Below, one piece after another: positions 26,678 to 34,881 of a stretch of 64,000 bases of DNA. The first letter of the stretch is position 1. Each line of letters starts with the position of its first letter. The DNA is from Pseudomonas sp. dw_612 (GTDB lineage Bacteria > Pseudomonadota > Gammaproteobacteria > Pseudomonadales > Pseudomonadaceae). The notes beneath the pieces are model-generated. The model did not search any database, was not told the origin of the DNA, and was given only the letters and a program-made list of their open reading frames with translations. The position numbers and the translations under genes were made by a program. Where the stretch lies: the NCBI RefSeq assembly GCF_018449725.1, contig NZ_JAAVVC010000022.1:62001-126000 (forward strand), read 5' to 3'.

Positions 26678-26941
26678 GTGAAAGACATCATTCGCTTGGG
26701 CGACTCCACCAGTCACGGAGGGGTGGTACTTGAGGCGTTCTCCCAGACCGACCTGAACGGCAAACCAATTGCCGGTGTCGGCCACAAAGTCAGTTGCCCA
26801 CTGTGCAAAGGGGTTTTTCCGATTGCCGAAGGCAGCAGCACCTACACCGTCGGTGGCATTGCGGTGGCGCTGGACGGCATGAAAACCGCATGCGGTGCTG
26901 CGCTGATTGCCAGTGGTCCAAAGGGGGCTGTGATTAGCTGA
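26678..26941 (+). CDS. PAAR-domain protein, T6SS spike tip
   Basis: This 87-residue protein has the PAAR form: DIIRLGDSTSHGGVVLEA at the N-terminus, the metal-site residues VGHKVSCPLCKGVFPI, GSSTYTVGGIAVALDGMKTACGAALIASG and a short end. It sits on the tip of a VgrG trimer. The start is GTG 26678, with AAGGA about seven bases before it; the second PAAR gene uses an equivalent GTG. It stands alone, without a fused toxin, and belongs to a block repeated at 28049-28618. Confidence 0.88.
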   Translation: MKDIIRLGDSTSHGGVVLEAFSQTDLNGKPIAGVGHKVSCPLCKGVFPIAEGSSTYTVGGIAVALDGMKTACGAALIASGPKGAVIS

Positions 26942-27024
26942 GTCGGGGTGTACAGCCCAAGTCGAATGCAAATGTATGGTCCGCCAGATTGCAATTGTGG
27001 GGCCGTGGCAATGCAAATTCGTGG

Positions 27025-27400
27025 TCAAGGCCTTGCAATAATGTAGTTACCAGTCGCTAGCCCCTTTTGAACAGAGGTCGCGGTGGAAAGCTCGTCTGAA
27101 TTTGCACGCCGCCCCGATGCCCGCTGACGTTTTTTTCCTTCCATGCGGATGATCTGCAAAGGGCTCGGCAAAACTTCCTCCAGCAAAGAGCTCAAACGCT
27201 CAAGCTCATTGATTGAGCGAAGGACAGTTATCAGGTTTGTAAGTGTCCCTTTTCCATGATTGAGCAGCAAATGCAGTGTTTGCCGGCTTATCCCGGCTGA
27301 CTTCGCAATATCTTCCAGGCTCATGTTTTTTTCAGGCGTATGGCTTGGATACGCGTTCCGATGTCTTTTGCGATAGCGGCGGTTTTGTCGTCGAGCAGGC
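27025..27400 (-). pseudogene. Xre/HipB-type HTH regulator interrupted in an A7 run
   Basis: Two frames on the minus strand together encode one HTH protein. The first ends at TGA 27322-27324 with AIAKDIGTRIQAIRLKK; the second continues with MSLEDIAKSAGISRQTLHLLLNHGKGTLTNLITVLRSI and runs to 27025. They would join in frame if one base were added to the run of seven A at about 27325-27331 (or by -1 slippage there). The joined sequence is a standard Xre/HipB fold followed by a basic tail (RMEGKKRQRASGRR). No clear start codon is visible for the first part, so the 5' end is uncertain. It is either a frameshifted pseudogene or a gene expressed by slippage. Confidence 0.6.
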
Positions 27401-27530
27401 GCTCCGTGCTGCAGGGCTGAGCCCGAAGGCAGCGAAGTGCGCGACACTCCAAGCACGCGGCTATTTCACCGGGATTGAAGCCGGCGCGGGTACCAGCACC
27501 GCAACACCTTCCAAGAGACGGAGTCGATAA

Positions 27531-27899
27531 ATGAGTACACCCACTAATCAGCAAGCCTATGCCAAGACCAAACTGCTCGTAGAAGCCATTGATCGGCGTG
27601 ACTCGCCGACGCTAGAGCGAGATTTTGAAATATCCAACGCAGTTGCTGATGAGATTTACGAATCTATTGATGATTACTTCGATAAAGGAACCAAGATATC
27701 CATCGCACCAGAAGAAACAGCTTTTGATTCACGTGCACAACACCGTCCTTTCATTGATGCATATGAAACTAACGATAAAGCACTTGGATTAGAATGTGTC
27801 CTTTTTGCTAACGGCGCCCCCGGTGAAGCGATCCTTCATCTTGAGGTTTCCGAAAGTAATGGCCAGTTGACGGTTTATTACAAGTACATTGGTTCCTGA
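27531..27899 (+). CDS. Putative orphan immunity protein
   Basis: This 122-residue acidic protein is not assigned to a named family. It reads TKLLVEAIDRRDSPTLERDF, an acidic middle (YESIDDYFDKGTKISIAPEE), then LECVLFANGAPGEAILHLEVSE. It follows a C-terminal fragment of coding frame (27399-27530) that ends in a basic tail and stop, the way a toxin tip precedes its immunity gene. Size, composition and location among duplicated immunity and PAAR genes support an orphan immunity role. This is inference from context only. Confidence 0.55.
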   Translation: MSTPTNQQAYAKTKLLVEAIDRRDSPTLERDFEISNAVADEIYESIDDYFDKGTKISIAPEETAFDSRAQHRPFIDAYETNDKALGLECVLFANGAPGEAILHLEVSESNGQLTVYYKYIGS

Positions 27900-27982
27900 T
27901 AGCTCATGGAGAGCGTAATCAATGCGGGCATCGACCGCTGATGATTTTTACGGAACCAGGGGGAAGTTGCCCAGTGTAAGAC

Positions 27983-28048
27983 GTTATCCGATTGGGCGAC
28001 TCCACCTCCCACGTTGGAGTAGTGCTCGAGGCGTTCTCCCAAACCAAC
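27983..28048 (+). pseudogene. PAAR N-terminal remnant, second copy
   Basis: The frame from 27983 reads VIRLGDSTSHVGVVLEAFSQTN, almost the same as the start of the intact PAAR proteins, then runs into DUF4265-derived sequence in another frame. It is a truncated PAAR gene fused to the DUF4265 fragment by recombination. Confidence 0.75.
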
Positions 28049-28290
28049 TTCCTTCGGAGGATATTTCAGCACGCGAAGATGAGGTTGCTCGTGAATTGAA
28101 TGGGACCTTGGATGGCGTATTTGAAGGCAATTTATCGTTAGCCGTCCCTGCAAAGAACGGGATGAATAAAATCAATGAGTTTTTCGATAGGTTTCGCGAG
28201 AAGACCGGCATTCAATGGTACTACGCGAACATCTACAAAAATCTTGACGATGATGACGAGACGCTTTTGAACTGGTGGTTGGATAGTTAA
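28049..28290 (+). pseudogene. C-terminal fragment of the DUF4265-like gene
   Basis: This stretch encodes a near copy of the last ~80 residues of the protein at 26131-26613, including DGVFEGNLSLAVPAKNGM and REKTGIQWYYAN, and ends in LLNWWLDS. The first half of the gene is absent; the preceding sequence is a PAAR stub in another frame. An open frame reaches from 27922 to 28290, but its N-terminal part is not protein-like, so a fragment is the better reading. Confidence 0.72.
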
Positions 28291-28354
28291 TGGCTGATCC
28301 CACGTGGAAGGGCTGCAACGTGACCGCGATTACCTCTGATTAAGGATGAACACA

Positions 28355-28618
28355 GTGAAAGACATCATCCGCCTTGGGGACTCCACCAGCCATGGTGGCG
28401 TAGTACTCGAAGCATTTTCCCAGACTGATCTCAACGGGAAACCGATTGCCGGTGTCGGTCATAAGGTCAGCTGCCCGCTGTGCAAGGGAATCTTTCCTAT
28501 CGCCGAGGGCAGTAGCACTTACACAGTCGACGGAACCCCTGTCGCGCTGCATGGCATGAAAACCGCCTGCGGCGCCAGCTTGATTGCCAGTGGCCCCAAG
28601 GGCGCAGTGATCAGCTGA
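28355..28618 (+). CDS. PAAR-domain protein, second copy
   Basis: This 87-residue protein is nearly identical to that at 26678: DIIRLGDSTSHGGVVLEA, VGHKVSCPLCKGIFPI, GSSTYTVDGTPVALHGMKTACGASLIASG. The GTG at 28355 is chosen by comparison with the first copy and because AAGGA lies eight bases before it; an ATG at 28346 is too close to that site. It ends the T6SS island and is followed by a terminator. Confidence 0.87.
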   Translation: MKDIIRLGDSTSHGGVVLEAFSQTDLNGKPIAGVGHKVSCPLCKGIFPIAEGSSTYTVDGTPVALHGMKTACGASLIASGPKGAVIS

Positions 28619-28655
28619 GTCTCACTCATTTATATATCCCTTCTTATCCTGGTTG

Positions 28656-28688
28656 AGAGGCCTTTCGGGCACCGGGCCGGCCTCTTTA
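28656..28688 (+). terminator. Terminator after the second PAAR gene
   Basis: AGAGGCC pairs with GGCCTCT around a GC-rich loop and is followed by TTATC. It marks the end of the secretion island. Confidence 0.6.
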
Positions 28689-28689
28689 T

Positions 28690-29030
28690 CTACACCACTA
28701 ATACTGCGCACATAGACTTTGTACGCTACCAAGGCGATCAGTATTTGGTCGCGGTCAACGATGGCTTCGGCAATTCACTGAGCACGCGCGAGAGCTAGAT
28801 CGGTTGGATTTCCAGCGACTTTGTAGGTGCTTCTGAACGTCTGCAATAGCGCAAAAGGACGCCCGTGTCAGTAAAACGCGTGCACGGGCTTTCCCTTATG
28901 GTTCTAGCATGACGTCCGGGCGACCAGCGCCAAATTCGCCAAAGATCAGCGCCATGGGCCGGCAGTGCCCAGCGCCGAATGCCTTCCTGGCATTCACAAG
29001 TTCGCTACCTGCTGCGGGCCCGAATCGGCC
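28690..29030. other. Gene-poor stretch with a possible gene remnant and hairpin
   Basis: This stretch holds no intact gene. At about 28692-28799 the plus strand reads TAHIDFVRYQGDQYLVAV, then NDGFGNSLSTRES before a stop, which looks like the end of a lost immunity or effector gene; no start is present. A GCCCGTG/CACGGGC hairpin at 28861-28889 followed by TTTCCC could be a terminator. Confidence 0.4.
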
Positions 29031-30164
29031 TTAATTACCCATCACCTCGTCCAATGCCTGCTCCAGGGTGCTGACCGTGCGCTCGATGTTGTGCAGCTTT
29101 TCGAGTCCGAACAGACCGATGCGGAAGGTCTGGAAGTCGGCCGGCTCGTCGCATTGCAACGGCACTCCGGCGGCGATCTGTAGGCCGTGATTGGCAAATT
29201 TCTTACCGCTCTTGATGTCGGCATCATCGGTGTAGCTCACCACTACGCCAGGGGCTTGAAAGCCGGCTGCGGCCACGCTTTTGATGCCTTTGCCGGTCAA
29301 CATTGCGCGTACGCGATCGCCCAGAGCCTGTTGTTCGCCGCGGACCTTTTCGAAACCGTAGGCTTGCGTCTCTTTCATCACTTCGTTAAATCGCGCGAGG
29401 GAATCGCTGGGCATGGTCGCATGGTAGGCATGTCCGCCCTGTTCGTAGGCCTGCATGATCTGAAGCCACTTTTTCAGGTCGCAGGCGAAGCTGCTGCTTT
29501 GCGTCTGTTCGATGCGCTGGAGGGCCAAAGAACTGAGCATCACCAGGGCGCAGCAAGGGGAGGCGCTCCAGCCTTTCTGCGGTGCGCTGATCAGCAGGTC
29601 GACTGCGCATTTCTGCATATCAACCCAAAGCGTGCCCGAGGCGATGCAATCCAGCACGAACAGGCCACCCACCGCATGCACGGCGTCGCCGACGGCCCGC
29701 AGGTACTCGTCGGGCAGGATAATCCCTGATGAGGTTTCAACGTGGGGAGCGAAGACAATCTGCGGCTTCTGCGCCGCAATGGCTGCCAGCACTTCGTCCA
29801 GAGGCGGTGGGGCATAGGCAGCCTGGCGACCCGTGTCGACCGGTCGGGCTTTCAGTACCGTGGTGGCCGCCGGGATGTTGCCCATCTCAAGGATCTGGCT
29901 CCAGCGAAAACTGAACCAGCCGTTGCGTATCACCAGGCATTGCTGGTCGGTGGCAAACTGTCGCGCCACCGCTTCCATGCCGAATGTGCCGCTGCCCGGG
30001 ACCACCGCAACAGCCTGGGCGTTGTAGACCTGTTTCAGGGTCTTGGAAATGTTCTTCATCACGTCCTGAAACGACTGCGACATGTGGTTGAGCGAACGGT
30101 CGGTATAGACCACTGAGTACTCGACCAGCCCCTCGGGATCGATACTGGGATAAAGCTTTGACAT
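29031..30164 (-). CDS. Class V PLP-dependent aminotransferase
   Basis: This 377-residue enzyme is of the alanine-glyoxylate/phosphonoacetaldehyde transaminase group in aminotransferase class V. It has the N-terminal helix region, VVPGSGTFGMEAVARQF, the acidic pyridine-binding site in FVLDCIASGTL, and the PLP-binding lysine in SAPQKGWSAS. The C-terminal small domain ends in GLEKLHNIERTVSTLEQAL. It would transfer an amino group between a small amino acid and an oxo acid in the cytosol; the specific pair is not clear. AAGGAG precedes the ATG. It is upstream of nothing on its own strand; the transsulfuration pair lies behind it on the same strand. Confidence 0.85.
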   Translation of the reverse strand: MSKLYPSIDPEGLVEYSVVYTDRSLNHMSQSFQDVMKNISKTLKQVYNAQAVAVVPGSGTFGMEAVARQFATDQQCLVIRNGWFSFRWSQILEMGNIPAATTVLKARPVDTGRQAAYAPPPLDEVLAAIAAQKPQIVFAPHVETSSGIILPDEYLRAVGDAVHAVGGLFVLDCIASGTLWVDMQKCAVDLLISAPQKGWSASPCCALVMLSSLALQRIEQTQSSSFACDLKKWLQIMQAYEQGGHAYHATMPSDSLARFNEVMKETQAYGFEKVRGEQQALGDRVRAMLTGKGIKSVAAAGFQAPGVVVSYTDDADIKSGKKFANHGLQIAAGVPLQCDEPADFQTFRIGLFGLEKLHNIERTVSTLEQALDEVMGN

Positions 30165-30321
30165 GGGGTAACTCCTTTGGCAGGGTTCTCAGTGGTTTCG
30201 ACCCTGCCCTAAGCCTTGGCAAATGACAAATTGCTCGGGATTGAATGGCGACTTCTATCGAGCGGCAGGCCTCATCAGGTCGATTGCTGGACTTGGCAAT
30301 GCTTGCCGTCCAGCCCTCAAT

Positions 30322-31500
30322 TCAAATCCGCGCCAACGCCTGCGCCAGATCCGCCCTCAAATCCTCCACATCCTCAACCCCAACCGACAACCGCACCAAG
30401 CCATCGCCAATCCCCAACTGCGCCCGCGTTTGCGCCGGAATACTCGCGTGGGTCATGATCGCCGGGTGCTCGATCAAGCTTTCCACACCGCCCAGACTCT
30501 CAGCCAGGGCGAAGATGTTCACGCTTTCAAGGAAGAGTTTGGCGCCGGCCAGATCAGTGTTCAGGTCTACCGAAATCATCCCGCCAAACCCGCGCATCTG
30601 CCGCTTTGCCAATTCATGCTGCGGGTGCGAGGGCAGGCCCGGGTAGTAGACGCGTGACACTTGTGGCTGGCGTTCCAGCCATTGCGCCAGTTCCAGGGCG
30701 TTGCTGCAGTGGCGTTCCATGCGCAGGGCCAGGGTTTTCACGCCGCGCAGGGTGAGGAAGGCGTCGAACGGGCCGGAGATGGCGCCGACGGAGTTTTGCA
30801 GGAAGCCCAGGCGTTCGGCCAGTTCCGGGTTTTGCCCGACGATGGCGATGCCGCCGATGACGTCGGAGTGGCCGTTGAGGTATTTGGTGGTCGAGTGCAC
30901 GACGATGTCGAAGCCGAGTTCCAGCGGGCGCTGGATCCATGGGCTGGCAAAGGTGTTGTCAGCGACGCAGATGATGCCGCGGTCGCGGCAGAGGCGGGCG
31001 ATGGCGCTGAGGTCGGTGAGGCTCAGCAGCGGGTTGCTTGGGGTCTCGACCCAGACCATCCGCGTGTCGTCTTGCAGCGCGGCTTCGAGGTTCGCCAGGT
31101 TGGTCAGGTCGACGTAGCTGAAGCGGTGCCCGGCGCTGCGTTGGCGCACTTTGTCGAAGAGGCGGAAGGTGCCGCCGTACAGGTCGTTGCCGGAGACAAT
31201 GTGCGAACCGGCGTCGAGCAGTTCCAGCACGGTAGAGATCGCCGCCAGCCCGGAGGCGAAAGCGAAGGCCTGGGTGCCGCCCTCAAGGTCGGCGACGCAA
31301 CGTTCCAGGGCGAAGCGCGTCGGGTTGTGCGAGCGCCCGTAGTCGAGGCCCTTGTGCACGCCGGGGCTCGATTGCAAGTAGGTGGAGTTGGCGTAGATCG
31401 GCGGCATCAGCGCCCCGGTGGACGGGTCCGGCACCTGCCCGGCGTGGATCACCCGAGTGGCGAAAGCGCGTGGCGCACCGGTTTCATCGTGCTGACTCAT
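30322..31500 (-). CDS. Cystathionine gamma-lyase / trans-sulfuration enzyme
   Basis: This 392-residue enzyme is in the Cys/Met metabolism PLP family: FATRVIHAGQVPDPSTGALMPPIYANSTY, YGRSHNPTR, AFASGLAAISTVLELL, the aspartate in ICVADNTFASPW and the PLP lysine in HSTTKYLNGHSDV. It overlaps the upstream cystathionine beta-synthase gene by four bases (31497-31500), so the two are coupled. That partner points to the cystathionine gamma-lyase reaction (cystathionine to cysteine, 2-oxobutyrate and ammonia) instead of the synthase reaction, although sequence alone does not separate them cleanly. Confidence 0.88.
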   Translation of the reverse strand: MSQHDETGAPRAFATRVIHAGQVPDPSTGALMPPIYANSTYLQSSPGVHKGLDYGRSHNPTRFALERCVADLEGGTQAFAFASGLAAISTVLELLDAGSHIVSGNDLYGGTFRLFDKVRQRSAGHRFSYVDLTNLANLEAALQDDTRMVWVETPSNPLLSLTDLSAIARLCRDRGIICVADNTFASPWIQRPLELGFDIVVHSTTKYLNGHSDVIGGIAIVGQNPELAERLGFLQNSVGAISGPFDAFLTLRGVKTLALRMERHCSNALELAQWLERQPQVSRVYYPGLPSHPQHELAKRQMRGFGGMISVDLNTDLAGAKLFLESVNIFALAESLGGVESLIEHPAIMTHASIPAQTRAQLGIGDGLVRLSVGVEDVEDLRADLAQALARI

Positions 31501-32873
31501 GTAAGGGATCTCCGTAAGTGATTGAGCAGGTCGACGCGGGTAATCAGGCCATGGAAGCCCGAGGCGTCGGCGATAATCGCCACCAGCCCGCGATCGAGTT
31601 CGGCTTGCAGTTCAGCCAGACTGGCGCTGGGCGACAGGGTTTGCACTTTGTCGGTCATTGCGCTGGCCACGGTCAAGCGAAAGTGCGACGCATCTTCCTG
31701 CATGCCGAACAGAATATCGGACTCGTCGATCACGCCGACCAGTTGCTGGCCGTCCACCAGCACCGGCAGTTGTGACACATCCGCCAGGCGCATGCGCTGG
31801 AACGCGGTGAGCAGCGTGTCGTCCGGCCCGACGCTGATCACCCGACCATCCTCGAAACGCCGGGAGATCAGGTCACGCAGGTCGCCGTAGCGCTTGTATT
31901 GCAACAGGCCCTGATCATTCATCCATTGGTCGTTGTAGACCTTCGACAGGTAGCGGGTGCCGGTGTCGCAGACGAAGGTGACCACGCGTTTCGGCTCGGT
32001 TTGTTCGCGGCAATAACGCAGCGCGGCGGCCAGCAAGGTGCCGGTCGAGGAACCGCCGAGAATGCCTTCGGCGCGCAGCAATTGCCGGGCATGATCGAAG
32101 CTTTCTTCATCGCTGATCGAGTAGGCGTGGCGCACGCTGGACAGGTCGGTAATCGATGGAATGAAGTCTTCGCCGATGCCTTCAACCGCCCACGAACCGG
32201 GCTTGCCGAGGATGCCGCTGCGGCTGTATTCAGCCATCACCGAGCCGATCGGATCGGCCAGCACCATTTCCAGATTTGGCTGCACGCGCTTGAAGAAGCG
32301 GGTCAGCCCGGTCAGCGTGCCGGCCGAACCGACGCCGACGACGATCGCGTCCAGATCGTGCTGGGTTTGCGCCCAGATCTCCGGCGCGGTGCTGCATTCG
32401 TGGGCCAGCGGGTTGGCCGGGTTGTTGAATTGATCGGCGAAAAACGCATCGGGAATTTCCCTGGCCAATCGCGCCGCGACGTCCTGGTAATACTCGGGAT
32501 GGCCCTTGCCGACGTCGGAACGGGTGATGTGCACTTCGGCGCCCATGGCCTTCAAGTGCAAGACCTTCTCGGTGGACATCTTGTCCGGCACCACCAGCAC
32601 CACGCGATAGCCCTTGGCCCGGCCGACCAGCGCCAGGCCCAGGCCGGTATTGCCGGCGGTGGCTTCGACGATGGTGCCGCCGGGTTTCAGGCGACCATCG
32701 CGCTCGGCGGCGTCAATCATCGCCAGGCCGATACGGTCCTTGATCGAACCACCGGGGTTCTGCGATTCGAGTTTGAGAAACAGCGTGCACGGGCCGGTGT
32801 CGAAGCGGCTGACGCGCACCAGCGGGGTATTGCCGATCAGTTCGAGAACGGCGGGGCGGGTGTTATTCGGCAT
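31497..32873 (-). CDS. Cystathionine beta-synthase with CBS domains
   Basis: This 458-residue enzyme condenses homocysteine with serine (or its acetyl ester) to cystathionine. The catalytic part has LELIGNTPLVRV, the PLP lysine in NPGGSIKDRIGL, and EATAGNTGLGLALVGRAKGY with the phosphate-binding turn. A pair of CBS repeats fills the last ~120 residues (VISVGPDDTLLTAFQRM, VGVIDESDILFGMQED, GFHGLITRVDLLNHL). The start at 32873 is set by the strong AGGAGG about seven bases upstream. With the coupled lyase it makes a complete reverse transsulfuration route from methionine to cysteine. Confidence 0.93.
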   Translation of the reverse strand: MPNNTRPAVLELIGNTPLVRVSRFDTGPCTLFLKLESQNPGGSIKDRIGLAMIDAAERDGRLKPGGTIVEATAGNTGLGLALVGRAKGYRVVLVVPDKMSTEKVLHLKAMGAEVHITRSDVGKGHPEYYQDVAARLAREIPDAFFADQFNNPANPLAHECSTAPEIWAQTQHDLDAIVVGVGSAGTLTGLTRFFKRVQPNLEMVLADPIGSVMAEYSRSGILGKPGSWAVEGIGEDFIPSITDLSSVRHAYSISDEESFDHARQLLRAEGILGGSSTGTLLAAALRYCREQTEPKRVVTFVCDTGTRYLSKVYNDQWMNDQGLLQYKRYGDLRDLISRRFEDGRVISVGPDDTLLTAFQRMRLADVSQLPVLVDGQQLVGVIDESDILFGMQEDASHFRLTVASAMTDKVQTLSPSASLAELQAELDRGLVAIIADASGFHGLITRVDLLNHLRRSLT

Positions 32874-33020
32874 AGCGTCCCCTCCTGTGGGGGCAGCAAC
32901 TGGTGGCGAAATGTCGCCCGCCAGTCGCAGGCAAATCACGCTTGGACCATAGGCCGGGTTGGCCCCATCCGCAACCGGGTGTCGCCATTCGGTAATGGCG
33001 CGACGCTGTTTGCGCTAATG

Positions 33021-33056
33021 AAAAACGCCGCTGATCCCTGGCCGGGACAGCGGCGT
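33021..33056 (-). terminator. Terminator of the moc left operon
   Basis: Read on the minus strand, ACGCCGCTGTC pairs with the distal GATCAGCGGCGT and is followed by TTTTTCATT, a standard Rho-independent terminator 20 bases after the binding-protein gene. Confidence 0.75.
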
Positions 33057-33075
33057 CCATGTTTCGCGTTTCAGG

Positions 33076-34002
33076 CTATTTGTAATGTTGCTCGAACTGG
33101 GCCACGAGTTCCGGTGTGATCAACTGAAAAGGCACCCAGACATCCGTCTCGACCGGCTCGCCCTTGATCATTTTGATCGCCGCTTGCAGTGCGACGGTGG
33201 CCTGGGCCTTGGGGTCCTGGAACACCGACGCCACCAGCATCCCGCGCTTGATCGCCGCCAAGCCATCGGGCAGGCCATCGATGCCGACAATCGCAATCTC
33301 ACCCTTGGCTTTGCCCGCCTGCTGCAAAGCCATGGCGGCGCCGATGGCCATCTCGTCATTGTTGGCGACGATGGCATCGAACGAGGTGCCGGCCAGCAGC
33401 CAGTTACTGGTCAGGTCCATGCCTTTGGCGCGTTGCCACTCGGCGGTTTGCTGTTCGACGATCTTGATCCCGGGATAGTCCTTGAGCACCTGCTTAACAC
33501 CTTCAGTGCGGTCGTGCGTCGAGTTCTGCGCCAGGTCGCCCATGATGATCGCCAAGGTGCCTTTGCCCCCGAGTTTTTCCGCCAGGTAGCGCATTTGCAG
33601 TTGCCCGGCCTCGATGTCATTGGACGCCACGGTCACCACGCCTTTGGGCAAGGTGCGCTCATCCGGGTGGCGGTTGACGTAGACCAGCGGCGTCTTCGCC
33701 TCGACGGCGGCGCGGGTCATGTTGGCGGTGGCGGCGGTGTCCACGGGCAGGACGATCACCGCATCGACTTTCTGGTTGATAAAGCCCTGGACCTGATTGA
33801 GCTGACGCACCACATCGCCCTGGGCATCCTCAAACTGGATCTGGACGTTGTCCTTTTTCGCGGCGTCTTCCAGGCCGCTGCGCACGTAGGTCATGAAGTT
33901 GTCGTCGACCCGGGCAATGCTGACGCCGATGCGATAACTGGCGGCGGCCCATTGGCTGAAGAGCAATAACAGCGTGGCAAAAAGCAGTGTGCAGCGACGC
34001 AT
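33076..34002 (-). CDS. mocB: Rhizopine/inositol-type sugar-binding protein
   Basis: This 308-residue protein starts with a Sec signal (MRRCTLLFATLLLLFSQWAAA) and is a periplasmic sugar-binding protein of the RbsB/LacI-like fold: RIGVSIARVDDNFMTYVRSGLEDAA, VIVLPVDTAATANMTRAAVEAKTPLVYVN, AIVANNDEMAIGAAMALQQAGK, IVGIDGLPDGLAAIKRGMLVASVFQDP. It is the last gene of the moc left operon. The neighbouring genes (mocC-, mocA-like) match the rhizopine catabolism set of Sinorhizobium, where MocB binds L-3-O-methyl-scyllo-inosamine; inositol is an alternative. No ABC permease or ATPase is adjacent, so the membrane components are encoded elsewhere or shared. Confidence 0.83.
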   Translation of the reverse strand: MRRCTLLFATLLLLFSQWAAASYRIGVSIARVDDNFMTYVRSGLEDAAKKDNVQIQFEDAQGDVVRQLNQVQGFINQKVDAVIVLPVDTAATANMTRAAVEAKTPLVYVNRHPDERTLPKGVVTVASNDIEAGQLQMRYLAEKLGGKGTLAIIMGDLAQNSTHDRTEGVKQVLKDYPGIKIVEQQTAEWQRAKGMDLTSNWLLAGTSFDAIVANNDEMAIGAAMALQQAGKAKGEIAIVGIDGLPDGLAAIKRGMLVASVFQDPKAQATVALQAAIKMIKGEPVETDVWVPFQLITPELVAQFEQHYK

Positions 34003-34092
34003 GAGGGTGTTCCTTTTGTTGTTATGAATGGATCAAGCGTGAAGGGGCTGGCGCGCGTGGTTGGACCTGCGTCCGTGCGCGCCGCTGTGTCT

Positions 34093-34881
34093 TCAATCCA
34101 GCGTGAACGCTTGCCGAAACCGTTCGAGTGCCGCTTCGCTGTCGCCGCTGGCCCAGCCTTCGAGCCCGACGACACCGGTGTATCCCATGCCGAACAAGGC
34201 TTTGGCAATCGCCGGGTAGTGGATTTCACCGGTGCCCGGTTCCATGCGCCCGGGCACATCGGCGACCTGGATTTCACCGATGGCGCTGCCGGCGCGCTGG
34301 ATCAGTTCGATCAGGTTTCCTTCGCCGATTTGCGCGTGATAAAGGTCCAGGTTCATCTTCAGGTGAGGGCTGCCCACGGCGTCGATCAGCGCCAGGGTAT
34401 CGTCGGCGCGGGCGAACGGTGTGCCGGGGTGATCCACTTCGGTATTGAGGTTTTCCAGCAGGAACACCCGACCGGCGTCTTCGCCCAAACGCGCGATTTT
34501 TTCCAGGGTCTTGCACGCACTCAGCCACATGCGCCCGGTGGTATGGGCCACCGGTTTGACTGGCAAACCTTTATCGCCCAAACCAGTGCCGTGCAAGTTG
34601 AGGCTCGGGCAATTCAATTGCGCGGCGACGGCCAGGGATTCCCGTGCGCTGTCGAGCAGATGCTGGATGTCGTCGGGATCGGTGAGGTTGCCCGCGATGT
34701 AGCCGGTCATGGACGTGAAGTCAGCGCCGGTGGCCACCAAGGCCGGGACGTCTTTGGTCGTCCAGCTCCAGATTTCGGCGCTGAAGCCCAACGCATGAAT
34801 GCGTTTGACCCGCTCGGTGAACGGTAGATCGAGGAACACCATTTCGGCGCTGATCGCCAGTTTGAACGGGCTGAAACTCAT
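34093..34881 (-). CDS. mocC: TIM-barrel isomerase, MocC-like
   Basis: This 262-residue protein is of the xylose isomerase-like TIM-barrel (AP endonuclease 2) group, close to hydroxypyruvate isomerase by form: KLAISAEMVFLDLPFTERVKRIHALGFSAEIWSW, CPSLNLHGTG, VFLLENLNTEVDHPG (metal Glu), SPHLKMNLDLYHAQIGEGNL (metal Asp/His) and IGEIQVADVPGRMEPGTGEI. These residues fit a divalent metal site. It lies between the binding protein and the Gfo/Idh dehydrogenase and overlaps the latter by four bases. In the rhizopine cluster MocC holds this position; the reaction has not been read from sequence. Confidence 0.84.
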   Translation of the reverse strand: MSFSPFKLAISAEMVFLDLPFTERVKRIHALGFSAEIWSWTTKDVPALVATGADFTSMTGYIAGNLTDPDDIQHLLDSARESLAVAAQLNCPSLNLHGTGLGDKGLPVKPVAHTTGRMWLSACKTLEKIARLGEDAGRVFLLENLNTEVDHPGTPFARADDTLALIDAVGSPHLKMNLDLYHAQIGEGNLIELIQRAGSAIGEIQVADVPGRMEPGTGEIHYPAIAKALFGMGYTGVVGLEGWASGDSEAALERFRQAFTLD

